From Atherix ibis (lineage: Eukaryota > Arthropoda > Insecta > Diptera > Athericidae): DNA of 64,000 nt. The notes beneath the pieces are model-generated. The model worked only from the letters and a program-made list of their open reading frames with translations. It was not told the DNA's origin and made no database searches. The DNA lies in assembly GCA_958298945.1 (NCBI GenBank), contig OY282605.1, positions 117,238,267 through 117,302,266 of the forward strand. Reading direction: 5' to 3'. Positions within the stretch are counted from its first letter, which is position 1; each line of letters begins with the position of its first letter. Below are positions 1 through 10,609 of this stretch, piece after piece. The position numbers and the translations under genes were made by a program.

Positions 1-420
1 AAACAGAAAAAATTTTTAAGGAATAATACAAATAATAAAGAAAAATTATACTTCACTGCTCTAAAAGCTATAAGCAATTCTATGAGTCATCTTGGGGTAA
101 AATTCATATAACCAAAATGGGTAACCCTCTACTGGACAGAATTTATTCAAAATAGATTTTGCCTTTTTAAACTAATTTTTCCTATCAGAGAATTAAATGA
201 CCTTAATCTGTAATTGTCAAAATATTTACAGCCCATTGTACAATATGTGACATTTCGTAAATAATTATACAAATAAAAAAAAATCAAGCAAAACTATATC
301 AAATAATGAATATGTTAAAACTAAAGAGACGCCATCTCTTAACACATACAATATGTCTTCCTTCAGTGCCATCTCTTTGAATGTTGTACTACTTCACTGA
401 GTGTAACGGATTATCCACTT
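1..420. repeat. Dispersed AT-rich repeat, copy 1 (GCCATCT-bearing)
   Basis: This stretch shares several short blocks, in the same order, with 5140-5590: a ttcaaaatagactttg-like block, a block around aaatatttacagc, and later acgccatct and gtgccatct motifs. No reading frame of note is present. It is probably a degenerate dispersed repeat whose class I cannot name. The left edge is the window edge. Confidence 0.45.
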
Positions 421-425
421 CGTAG

Positions 426-1561
426 TACGGAATGTCCAGTCCTTTTAATTGATAACTGTCAAACATATATGCAATCTAAGGTGCCATTTCTTTAGTTAAT
501 TCTATTATATAAAATGGCAACCCTTGCAAAAGCTGTGTAATTTTGATGCGGGGGTAACAGGCTTTGGATGCTGATTTTTCGAACGAAATACTCTTTAATA
601 ATGAGGCTAACTTCTCGCTCGATGAATACGTTAATAAGCGAAATTGTAATATATGGGGCTGTAAAAACCCACATGTGACCGTGCAGAAGCCATTGTATCC
701 GGAAAAAGTAAATATTTGGTGTGGATTTTGGTCAGAATGTGTCATTGAACTGTATTTCTTTGAAAATGCAAGATGATACTAATTTTTCAAACAACATAGT
801 CTTTATAATGAGGCTCATTTCTTGTATATGGGGCTCTGAAAACTCTTAAGTGACTGTTAAGAAGCCATTGTATCCGTAAAAATGGAATATTTGCTGTGGA
901 TTTTGATCAGAATGTGTCATTGAGCTGTATTTCTTTGAAAATACAAGAGGATGCTGATTTTTCGAATGACATAATCTTTAATAATAAGGCTCATTTCTCG
1001 TATATGGCGATTTGAAAACTCACAAGTGACTGTGTAGAAGCCATTGTATCTGCAAAAAGTGAATATTTGGTGAAAATGTGTCATTTTGGTGAAAATGTGA
1101 GCCGTATTTCATTGAAAATGCAAAAGGAGAGACTGCTACCGTTAATTCTGAGTGCCATATCCGACAGATTTGTTTGGTCTGATGTTAAGGATTTTAATCT
1201 GCACCACATGAACTTTCAACGAAACGACGCCACAAATCCCAAAATATGACAAATTTTTTCGATATTTGATGATATTAATTGGCCTCTAAGAAGGGGATTT
1301 TCTGGTGAAACTATTAGAAAGATCGTAGTTAACGCAGACAATCCTCAAATTTTAGACCACATAAAAAGTAACATCCTTAAAGTAATGGCCAAGAAAAAAT
1401 CATCAAAAATTACCTCAAAACGATCGAGTCCTGCAAGAAGCCTCACGCCGGTTACTTGAATTATTTTATATTTTAAGTATAACGACAAGAATTGAGTAAT
1501 ATAATATAATCAAATAAAATCTTAATTTTAAATGTGTTTCATTTAATGTTACTTTCCGAAG
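426..1561 (+). mobile_element. Degenerate Tc1/mariner-type element (family T), with internal triplication
   Basis: The left end begins near 426 with cggaatgtccagtcc, followed by a ttgataactgtcaaacatat block. The right end reads gttactttccgaag on the + strand, so the two ends are inverted relatives of the cggaaagta terminus seen in other family T copies here. Frames between 555 and 1420 match the DDE transposase typical of this group: DADFSNEILFNNEANFSLD, then NIWGCKNPHVTVQKPLYP, and later DDINWPL and NPQILDHIKSNI. Stops and frameshifts break the gene. The segment carrying the DFSNEI and IWG motifs occurs three times in tandem (starting near 566, 771 and 951). Confidence 0.7.
555..1425 (+). 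pseudogene. Broken family T transposase
   Basis: Visible pieces in order are an acidic-strand motif (FNNEANFSLDEYVNK) at about 590-640, the tryptophan motif NIWG followed by a VTVQKPLYPEKVNIWCGFWS stretch at 645-730, and a C-terminal part from about 1255 with DDINWPL and a VNADNPQILDHI helix. The order follows intact relatives of the insect DDE family. The middle is duplicated, no frame runs the full length, and no intact catalytic triad can be assembled. It is certainly non-functional. Confidence 0.65.
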
Positions 1562-3389
1562 CACAAATTCTTAATTTGTTTAGTTTTTTTAATGAAAAAA
1601 TTAGCACAAACGTGTCCCCTAAAATGAGAGCAAAATGAAATAAAATTAATTTTAAATCGCAGAATAACAAAAATAACAAAATAATAATCAATCCCAGAGA
1701 AGAAGAAGAAGAATACAATTTTTTTTTATTATAGTAAAAAGTATGACTTCTAATTAAAAAAACAAAATAAAGAAAAAAATAAAGAATAATTTCTAATTAA
1801 AAAATTCTTATTATGGTGACCATAGAGTTAGTTTGTGGCTTAAGAAATTCTTTTAATAAATGATTATAACAGATTCGATACAAGAGAAGAGGTGTCTCAC
1901 GACCTAAAAGAACTATTAAAACCTAATCAGAATAGGTGAATTGGTAACCTACATAGTTGGTGGAAGAGTAAAATAATTGGTACTCAATAAGAAGTACGTG
2001 AATAATGGATAAGAATCCATCAAGAACTGAGCTGGTGGCTCTAGGGTAATCCGTCAGTGCTGTTTTTTTTTGTTGAACCTTTCACTTTTCGTCGGAACTT
2101 ATTTCAAAAATGATTTAATTTCAGATAAAAAAAAAATGTCTTCGTGAATGGTTGAAATTAAATTCATGCCATGTAATTACTCGAACCTGTATTATTTTTA
2201 ATGCAGGTAAATTCTTAACTCAAAAGCGGTGGTATAGGAAATTATACGCAGCCGGAAGAGAGTACGAAAATTGTTAAAAATTCTTTTCATTTTGGAGAAA
2301 AATTCAGATTTGGGAAAATAAAAATTTCAACTATGGAAAATTTGAACTTGACACAATATTTTTCGATGCCTTCGAATTTTATTTTGATATTCTTGAACAA
2401 AAATTCCGAAATTGAAACTTTATTTTGTAACGTAAAATCTGCGTTTGTGTTTCTTAAATCTGCTTGATTCTTTGCCAATACGGTTAATGGCACTTCCACA
2501 TAGTCCCAAAACCAGAACTGCAGAATCTCAACAATATAACCAGTAATGATGATATGCTGCCCTTGGGATCAAATCAGAATACAAATGGAATCAATGAGGT
2601 ATTGAAGCTTAACGCGAGCTGTGGCAGCTCTTCCCTTAAGGTATTGTATATCATCATCGTCTTCCCATTCGTATTCAACACAATCTTAACGAGCACCAAC
2701 CTAAATGATGGATATTCGAAGGTATCACTTTCTCTACTAATTTGCTGTCAACATTACCCAAAGCTGCACGGTCGGCTGTTGTGTCATGGCCCTGAAAACA
2801 TGCTTTCTTTCTTCACCTTCAACCGTAAATTTTTTTTATGCTTTCTTCTCTTGCATTCGAAATAAGATGTTCATCAGTTTTTAAGATGATGCCGGTTTTA
2901 AAACTTGATCTTCATTAAGTTTTCGGCACGGTATAATCGTACAAATTAAATTCTCTCTCCTAAATTGAACGCCATTCATTCAGGAAGTTGTAATTTCATA
3001 AATTGTTATCTAATTAATTTGGTTGTATTGAATAGAAAAAAAAGAAGAAAAAAACATTTTGGAAATTTCATCTTTTGAATTTTCTAATCAAAAAGTCATC
3101 ATCACCTTTACAGACTCACCCATCCACCCACCAACCACTATTTATGAAAGACTATCAGTAAAATCAAATTAAAATGGATCTTGTACGATTTATAAAATTT
3201 ACAAAATTAGGACAACTATTTTTAATGGGATTTTCTTCTTTCTATCTAAACTTGAATCGTGAATTGTTCTCACTGAAGAGTAGAAGTTTCAGCTCATTTA
3301 CGAGCAGAACAATTTGAATTCAGCGGTCAGTTTTGGTTTGTCATCGTGAGTGAAGCAGAATTTTTTTGGTAATTAAAAATGATTATGTG
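1562..3389. other. No recognisable gene; AT-rich spacer
   Basis: The stretch is AT-rich with poly-A and GAA-rich runs (1680-1800). An open frame at 2554-2865 (+, 103 codons) has no recognisable domain and is rich in hydrophobic low-complexity residues. The antisense of 2540-2830 shows a short acidic stretch (YEWEDDDDIQYLKG) that I also do not recognise. Nothing here is supported as a gene. Confidence 0.5.
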
Positions 3390-3850
3390 GAAATAGTACC
3401 TTTTTGAGACTCCTTGCAGGACTCGATCCTCTTGAGATGATTTTTGATGACATTTCCCTGTCATTTGTCTATTACTTGACGGATGTTGGTTTTTTTTTTA
3501 AATACTCTAACAGAGCTCACCAAATCTCGAAATTGTGTGTTCTGAAATTGAAATCTTCAAGTTTAGTCCAAAAAATTTCGATTTTCATATGGCAAAATAA
3601 CGCTCAGAATTGATAATAACGGCGTCTGCTTTTTCACTTTCAAGAAAATCCGAACACCATAACACATTTTCGCGGATACAAAAGCTTTTCTATAGTCATT
3701 TGTGGTTTTTCAGAGCCCCATGTACGGCAATTTTGCTAACCGCTTTGTTCACCTAGTATCGTCGCCGAAGAAAATTTTTTCTATTGAAAAATCAGCATCC
3801 AAATTAATGGTTCTACATCATAAAATCAATATAGAAGCAGATGTACTTGT
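3390..3850 (-). pseudogene. Family T transposase remnant (minus strand)
   Basis: Read on the minus strand, this matches the family T transposase at 555-1425: a WGSEKPQ-like tryptophan motif near 3700-3730, preceded by a FSSATIL segment. The C-terminal side lies toward 3390, where the ctcgatcctcttgagatgattttt block is shared with 48800-48840 and 63855-63880. It is frameshifted and truncated. A gtttgacagctgtcaa block at about 4468-4490 may be its original right terminus, split off by the mariner remnant at 4085-4436. Confidence 0.55.
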
Positions 3851-4084
3851 GCTTCCGATATCGATAAGAATGAAAGACTTCACTCACTTAAAGTACTTGA
3901 ATTTATAATATATGAGTGCGATTAAATAATAACTTGTGTTTTGTCCATTTGATTTAGGATGACAAACGTGCTCATGACCTGTATTGTTATGCTTTCCGTC
4001 ATATTCAATAATTCATTTGGGCAACAAAAATTCTTATCCATTCACTTTAACGTGTCTTTCTAATATTTAAATTACGTATTTAAG

Positions 4085-4436
4085 GTAGAGCAGTATGTAG
4101 CGGAAAAATATTTTGAGAAGAATTGGATGTCAATCCTGCCTTTGAAATTGTTTGTGATCGTTCATCTCTCTTTTCGAATGATATTCTCGTATTTTACCCA
4201 TTTTTCATTACCAGTTATGATTTGCTTCAGAAATAGCTCGATTTCATTTCGCTTCAGCAGCGTTCCGCTGATGTTAAGTCGGTCAATTATGTTTATCACA
4301 CGCAATTTATGAGGCAGCCAAAGATCAAATGGTTTGATGATGAATATTTAATTTATAAACTATGTCATGACTGTTGATATGTTGGTCTTGCTCAATTTGT
4401 TCCAACAAGTCAGTAACCGATTGCACCCCCTTTATT
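4085..4436 (-). pseudogene. Mariner transposase fragment (N-terminal half)
   Basis: On the minus strand, frame-shifted pieces line up with a mariner transposase: LLEQIEQDQHINSHDIVYKL and NIHHQTI (second helix-turn-helix region), then LWLPHKL (the usual W-V-P-H-E-L motif), then NISGTLLKRNEIELFLKQ and IITGNEKWVKYENI. In the last motif the first catalytic aspartate of the usual T-G-D-E is replaced by asparagine. The linker between the HTH and the WLPHKL motif is frameshifted. It is an inactive remnant. Confidence 0.6.
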
Positions 4437-4810
4437 CTAAACAAATACTACCTTGGACGACATATATGTTTGACAGCTGTCAAAAGACAAGACAGTTCTT
4501 TCCGAAACACAAAATCGATTCGTTATTATTAATAACGAGTGACTAATTTTTATAAATGATATTACAATTACCGACTGTTTCAAGCAAAAATTTAATTTCA
4601 GGTTTATTTCCTTAACAGCAGTTTTTTGTTCATGACTGAATGAAAAACGAAAAATTAAATTTTTTTTTTGCAAAACCCCTTTTCAAGAATCAATGCAACT
4701 TGCGCTAACAGTCCGAAAATCATAATTAACTCTTATATAAATAAAAAGTAAATTTCCCACTGCATTTATTGTGTTAAGATTTTCAATTCTTGATTCGATA
4801 AATGCACCGA

Positions 4811-4856
4811 CGTAAACAATTAATCACGAACTTTTAAACGTGATTAATTGTTTACG
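4811..4856. repeat. Perfect 18-bp hairpin
   Basis: The arms at 4811-4828 and 4839-4856 (cgtaaacaattaatcacg and its exact reverse complement) surround a 10-nt A/T spacer. No repeat copy of it is seen elsewhere in the window. It could be a cruciform-prone site or the core of an old fold-back element. Confidence 0.7.
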
Positions 4857-5139
4857 CGGGCGTACAGTTTTTAGTAATTGTTTTCTTGTCTGACATTGTT
4901 ATTGTACCATTTCAGATTGAAAGGTAAAATAACGAATAATTGCAAAATTGGAAAAAAGTTTTTTCTGGATTCTATTTGTTTTCTATTGTTTTCGATTTGC
5001 GCTTTTAACGGCATTAACTTAAAGGTAGATTATCTTGTCTATTTGTGAATATTCTATATTTTTTTGACTAGAATTTGTGTACGAAATTTATTATTCAGTA
5101 AAAAGGGAAATTAAATTAAAGCTTTTCTTGTGGTAAAAT

Positions 5140-5590
5140 CCGTTAAACAAAAATGGCGCGGTGCTCAAATAATGAGCCATCTGGTGCTAAAGAGCATTAA
5201 ACCGAACCCTATAGTAGTCAGAATTCTAGTGGAAATGTTTTTGCATGAAATCTATTCAAAATAGACTTTGTTTTTGTTAACTAATTTTTACTATCACAGC
5301 ATAACATAACCTAACGTTGTCATCATCGAAATATTTACAGCTCATCTTACAATATTTTGGATTGGCTTTGTTATTTATTTACGTTTTTTTTTAATTATCT
5401 ATTATTTTTATGATAATTCAAACGACTTAACAAATATAAAATTAAATCCAGTCAAAATTTAGCAAGCAAATCTGTATCCTGTGTCAACGCCATCTGTTTG
5501 AATCTGCTTGTATCTCTGACATTTGCAGTGGTCCTGCTACTGCGCCACCTGCTTTTAACTAATACAACTTGTCTTTGCGCATATAAACTG
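5140..5590. repeat. Dispersed AT-rich repeat, copy 2 (GCCATCT-bearing)
   Basis: This is related to 1-420 by shared blocks in the same order: attcaaaatagactttg near 5252, a block around aaatatttacagctc near 5328, and acgccatct near 5483. It ends in gcgccacctgc near 5540. No protein-coding capacity is visible. The class is unknown. Confidence 0.45.
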
Positions 5591-5699
5591 TGGCGGTCAT
5601 AAAAATAGCTCCAAATGCTTCAAAGATAGTTCATATTAAATTGTTTGCATCAATCTCCATAACCAAATAATTTATTAATTACTTTCAGATTGTGTACAT

Positions 5700-6250
5700 C
5701 AATTGTACATAAGTTATGGTCTTCCGTAAGGGCGGCAGGTGATCATCCAGAGAAAAGTGGGTATTTTCGATGGCCACAATATAGAAAAAGTAAATGCATA
5801 CAAGTACCTAGGGGTCAATTTAACATTATAACCTGTATTTTTAATTAAGATTTTGAAGAAAAACTTGTATGCTCGAAAAATGTTATTAACTCAAAATGGT
5901 AGTTTTTCTTTCGCTCTAATGAGCAGGCTACGTAATCGACTGCGCGATGACACTGCTGGATAGTGGGATGCTCAGCTCTAAATTCAAACTGATTATGACC
6001 GACTTTATGAATCCCCTTTTATCTATCCCCACCATATATTGAAAAGTTTGCCAACCTAACCAGACAACTTTAAGTTATGCTCAGTAACGAGCAGATTTGT
6101 AATTACTAGGAAATGAGGACATGTAAAGGAAAACACCCATTGATGTTGCCTCAAGAATTATTTTATAATTTAAAAAAAAAGTCTCGGCAATCGCTGTTTT
6201 AAATGTTTAATGGATTTGGCAGGTTGTGTTGAGTGAAGAGTTCTTTGTAT
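5700..6250 (+). pseudogene. LINE reverse-transcriptase C-terminal fragment
   Basis: A short open piece at about 5750-5830 reads VGIFDGHNIEKVNAYKYLGV followed by NLT, which is the thumb-proximal segment (the YKYLGV motif) of LINE reverse transcriptases. Downstream frames at 5930-6130 carry WDAQL and FIYPHHILKSL-like pieces that fit the region after it, but are broken by stops. Only a decayed fragment remains, without the catalytic YADD box. The clade cannot be fixed. Confidence 0.45.
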
Positions 6251-6419
6251 AAAGGATTTAAATAATAGAAAGCGGGTGAAATTTTTTATATAGGGAGATA
6301 CACAATTCTTGTGCAGTATTTCGTACACAATTTTTCGAAGGATTCGGGATTGTAAAGGGGTTTGGATTGGAAGGGAATTGATATGCTTAGTCGAACCCTA
6401 AAGTTCGATTCTGTAAGTC

Positions 6420-6930
6420 CATATTGGTTTGTTTTTTTTTGCTGTCAGTTTTGACCTTCTATGTAGGAGGAGTCGTAGTAATTGTATGTATCATCCTTTA
6501 AGTTCTTGTGAGGGTTCCAGGTTAACCGTTTATCTCATATGAGTCCAAGGTAGTGCACGCTCGTTTTTTGTTGAAAATTAAGGCCGTTTAGGGTTATATT
6601 AGGCATATATTTTTGTTCAATCACTCCAACTCTCCACCTTTTGAACCAGCTTTCTAAAGAGTGGATTTGGTTCTGTAGGATTTTGATGGTTTTATATCAT
6701 CAGCATATGTTGCGGTAAAAATATCACTGTGAGAAGGAATATCGTGGGTGTAAATATTGTAAAGGAGTGGACTTATTATACTTTCCTAAGGTACACCAAC
6801 GGAAATAGGATAAATATCAGATAAGGTATATAATCGGTCTGAGATATAGGATTTTAGGATGCGTAAGCAAGCAGAGGAAAGGATTCGCTGTAATTTCCAA
6901 AGCAATCCGGTCGAAAGCGTGCGAACTATA
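6420..6930 (-). pseudogene. Jockey-like LINE reverse-transcriptase fragment
   Basis: On the minus strand, a frame running leftward from about 6800 reads GVP, a stop, then ESIISPLLYNIYTHDIP, the degenerate GVPQGS..SP.LYNIYT.DIP motif of jockey-type reverse transcriptases. The catalytic YADD box follows at 6696-6707. An in-frame stop sits inside the VPQG box. Neither endonuclease nor 3' tail is recognisable. Confidence 0.6.
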
Positions 6931-9109
6931 AAAAAAACGCCTACGCAGTATTATGTTTTCGCTATAATTAATAAAAAAAATATCTTTGTTATTTTATAGT
7001 AATAGTTTTTCTACTTATTCCATATCAACCACTAAGGCTACCTCCACTATGAAATGTATTTATTCCCATACCCGATTGTGTCCTTTTTTATTTTTAGTTT
7101 CTAAAAAATTACTTATTCTCTTAAGAAAGTATTTTTCTTTATATAATTCTCTCAATAAGATTTTATGCGTGTTCTCTTAAGAAAGAATTTTTCTTTATAT
7201 AATCTCTCAATAAGATTTTAAATTAAAATATTTTTAAAAAATTTCGCCTAATTGGAAATTAGAAATTTTTTATTTTTTGATTAATAATTGAAATCTTTTA
7301 CTTTCAATAAGTAGACGTGCAATAAGGTAATAGTTACAGTAACAAACAAGCAAAAAAAAGGGGAAATTTTAAACACTGCTAATAAAAAGAAATTGCGTTT
7401 TTTTTTCTGTCGATATATCCCGACAAGTTTCACTTTCTTTCTAGTAAAATGACAAATTTATATGTAAACGAGGGCGATAGTGAAGGTGGTACATACAGCC
7501 TAGAGTAACAATGTGTATTGGAATATGCCCAAGAGACCACCATAATTGAATCCCGCGAAATGAATGTTATTTGAATGTTGTGTGGGTGTGAAATTGATGC
7601 CTTTTCCTGGTCTATCGTTCTGGTCGATTGCATATGGTCCGTGTTCATATCATTGTATTGTACGCTATTAAAGAAGCAGTTCTGGTTTCCCGAAATAGTT
7701 TCCTTAGTCGAAGGTGGTATTATTGCCGAAAGTGTTTGCTTCTGCGAATATCACTGGTACGGCACGCTCACTAGCCAATAGTAAATTGTCTGATTCGCAC
7801 AGCATTCTCCGACAATTACTGCTGCAACAATAACGACATTATTTACCTAATAAATTGCGCCGACATGCTATGTTGTTCTTCTCGAAAAGGCAACTTTAAT
7901 GGGCGTTGAGTGTCGGTTCCTTTATTTTTCATACCATGGTCAGCATTCTGTTGCTGTTGCTTCTCCAAGCACCCGTTAACTGGCGGGATGTTGTGTGCTG
8001 TACCTTCCAACAATCATCTTGGCATTCCTCAACGGTGTGATTTTTATAGATCATTTCCTCTACCAAAACTCTCATGTCCAGGAAAGTAAAAGTTTTCCAA
8101 TATTTGTGTTCGGTTGTCAAAACTTGCTGCCATACGATCCGATCGGATTCGATAGACAGTAATTTCTGTTAATAAAAGAAGAACAATCGAAAAATGAAAT
8201 GAATTCGAAATAAATACAATATTTAGTAGTGTCTTATTGCATAAATTTATTGAAATTCCCTACGAATTGGTTGGAAATGTTGTAGTTCCTTTCGAATTTT
8301 CTTCATCGCCTACGTTTTTTAATTTGTACATACTTTCTAGAATTGCATTTACTCGTACAATCAAATAATGAGATTTGTACCTTTTATGGAATCATTTACC
8401 ATTTTCTACATTAACTTTTGGGAATATTTGTAAAAATTTTCTTTCATCTAAAAATATACGAAAATTTCCATTTAAAGATTTTTGTAGTCTTAGATTGAAT
8501 ACTGTTTGGTTTTTGTAAAAAAAAACATGAGCCAAAAATGATAAATGTTAAAAAGAGTATTTTTTAAATATAAAAAATTTCATTAAAAGAAGCATTTTTG
8601 TTTTACAATTCTCTATGGATTTTCATAGGGAGAGAGAGTCCTACCCATCCAGATTCCATGATTCCTTAATGATTTCTGTCGATCAAAATTTTTATTTCTC
8701 TTTTGATAATTTTTACTGAAAAAAAAATCTTTCAAGAAAATACACAAAATCAAATTCTTCAAGAAAAGACAAAATAAGAATTAAAGAAAAAAGTAAGTAA
8801 ATAATATTTTCTAGAAAAAACAAAACACATTTAAAAAATATGTAAAACTTAATTTCTATAAAGACTTTCACACAAAAAAAACTTTTTCTCTTAAAAAGAT
8901 TTTGAATACTTTACTAATGAAACTAAAATAAATACGAAGATAGTAGTGAATAAAGGATAATAGGTAGCCATTGTTGGCAATAAAGACCATTTGGTGGCAA
9001 AATAAAGACCATTTGGTGACAGGATATTCTGGGTCGTATTCAAAATCGATGTCTCCACACCAGAGGTCATTCAAAATTATTTCACTTTTTACCGTTAAGT
9101 GAAGCTACT
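6931..9109. other. Mostly unassigned; local tandem duplication and one unusual GC-richer block
   Basis: A local duplication at about 7118-7216 repeats cttaagaaagtatttttctt, tatataattctctcaataag and gatttta with a period near 59. A second direct repeat, aataaagaccatttggtg, lies at 8979-9020. The block at 7430-8160 is richer in GC than its surroundings and has broken minus-strand frames (a 63-codon frame at 7929-8120) that I cannot assign. The rest is AT-rich without recognisable content. Confidence 0.45.
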
Positions 9110-9415
9110 TCTGTGGTGGACTTTGGTATTTTATTGAAACTGGGATTATAATCGAGAAATCTTCCTAACTCTTGGCCGCTATGGAAAGACCGATTCGTCG
9201 AAGAATATTTTACCGCCAGCATGAGTAGAGATTAGCAAGACGTAAGTTTTCAAAGAATATATGAAGACCGCCAAGACTCAATAAATAGTCTTCGCTGAGT
9301 GGGATACTAAAGGAATATCCAGCCTCAATTAAAAGATTCTGCCTTCGATGGAAAAATGGGATCAGTCAGGACGATACGAAGCCAAGACGTCTTGAATTGT
9401 ATCGGGTTATCAATG
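9110..9415 (+). pseudogene. Possible retrotransposon Gag remnant
   Basis: A + strand frame at about 9118-9230 reads VDFGILLKLGL, stop, SRNLPNSWPLWKDRFVEEYF and TASMSRD, and continues in pieces as FQRIYEDRQDS. The W-x-x-W-K-x-x-F pattern and its surroundings resemble the capsid-like Gag region of LTR retrotransposons. Stops and frameshifts break it, and no protease, polymerase or LTR is nearby. This call is tentative. An unrelated decayed exon would look similar. Confidence 0.2.
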
Positions 9416-9501
9416 TCATGTTTCGGAAAGTATAGCTTAGTCATTTGACAGCAGCTGTCAAAAATATATGTGTTAAAATTGCGTTACTTTTTACCTAGGA
9501 T

Positions 9502-10542
9502 CTTAGATTATAGAAGAAATGGATAGGCCTCTACACAAAAAATGCTGTCCAAATTTTGTTGGAAATACCTTCGTAAGAACGCACACACACATGTAAAATA
9601 ACAGAAACGGCGTAAATCAGTGGGGGCCAATTTTTTAACTTTTGTATGCGGGTGAAGCGGTTCGTTTGAAACCATTTTGATTTGATATGTGATGTCATTT
9701 ATGCGTAAACAAATAGATTTTTTAATTTTACGGATTTTGTTGATTGATGGAATTATGAAGTGGAAGAGCATATAAAAATATAAATTGCAAGTTATTTGAT
9801 TATATCAAAACAATTATATGCACAAATAAAAATCAATTCCAAAAATGCAAAATGAATTAAATGAGAGAATGTGATATTATATTGAATTTGAAACCACACC
9901 ACAACTTAATAAAGAATTAACAGAAATTAAAGTATTTCTTTCAATACGTTCCCTTAAATTTTCTTACAAAAACTGTGTAAAATAAATGTTTACATTTATT
10001 CGATGACGAACTTTTAATTTTTTAATCACTTTTTGAACCAAATAAATCATTAAAAGCTATTTAAAACATTATAAACTAAATTTTTGTTAATTCCTGTAGT
10101 AAAAATGAAGATGTCAACTTACCGAAAGAAAGAAATTCCCGGTTTCCTCACTCCGTTGAATGACCAGCAACCCTTTATAAAACACTTCATTCTTTGAAAT
10201 CGAAACTTCCTATTAAATATTATCAATAATATAACTATATATATAAATACTTACTTTTTCGTAAATACTTCAAAAAAGATAAAAACCATAATTTTACTTG
10301 TACTTTCTGATAAGTGCCAACTTTAAAGACAACAAAAATATGCAAGCATTTTGGTATGCTACCACTTTCATGGAGAACTAGATGTCAGTGGGTGTCATTT
10401 CTATGTGTACGTAAGAAAATCTACACAAAAGTATTCAAGCATTACAATTTTTCGCCGCTTTTACAATAATTCAGCAACAAAATTGCGTATACATATACGA
10501 AAATCTGACGTACGGGCCTATACAGGTATTCTTTAATCCAAG
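9502..10542 (-). mobile_element. P-like non-autonomous transposon, copy A
   Basis: The ends are imperfect 28-bp TIRs: cttagattatagaa at the left, and ggcctatacaggtattcttt then aatccaag at the right. The flanking 8 bp are cctaggat (9494-9501) and ccttggat (10543-10550), a target duplication with one mismatch. Read on the minus strand, the right end is the 5' end of a gene: a leader, a 61-nt intron (10194-10254) and a start codon at 10190 opening a THAP-like exon with a splice donor. It is 1041 bp and shares a shortened interior with copy C. The 8-bp duplication plus THAP coding suggests the P superfamily; a THAP-bearing hAT is the alternative. Confidence 0.75.
10123..10190 (-). pseudogene. Start-codon exon of a THAP-domain transposase (copy A)
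   Basis: From the ATG at 10190, 22 codons plus two bases read MKCFIKGCWSFNGVRKPGIS then FF, with arginine split across the junction. They end exactly at a GTAAGT donor (complement of 10117-10122). C-x4-C at residues 3-8 followed by a glycine-rich turn and ISFFR is the start of a THAP zinc finger, whose usual continuation is an F-P motif. The rest of the domain (the C-x2-H half) would be in a later exon that this element lacks. The leader acceptor is altered here (CAA where copies C and D have CAG). The reading frame is clean in this copy and broken in B, C and D. Confidence 0.65.
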
Positions 10543-10609
10543 CCTTGGATGACATTTATTTTCAACTGCTGCTGTCAAATGATTGGGCTCTACTTTCCAA
10601 ATAACGTGT

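Larger units (their letters stand above)
9424..10604. mobile_element. Short inverted-repeat element split by P-like copy A
   Basis: The left part (9424-9501) starts cggaaagtatagcttagtca and continues tttgacagcagctgtcaaaa. The right part (10551-10604) ends in ctgctgctgtcaaatgattg then ggctctactttcc. The two halves are imperfect inverted copies of each other, with the same terminal sequence as family T elements. With copy A removed, the element would be about 130 bp, a MITE-sized derivative of family T. Confidence 0.55.

Noticed and set aside
2554..2865. 103-codon + frame as a secreted or membrane protein
   Set aside because: Hydrophobic runs come from T-rich DNA; no credible signal peptide at the start and no recognisable domain.
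6396..6415. gttcgattc resembling a tRNA B box
   Set aside because: No matching A box or cloverleaf arms upstream; the site lies next to LINE-derived sequence.
10093..10122. A 29-nt second intron after the THAP exon (GTAAGT ... TACTACAG)
   Set aside because: Too short for a spliceosomal intron, and the following sequence does not continue the THAP finger.
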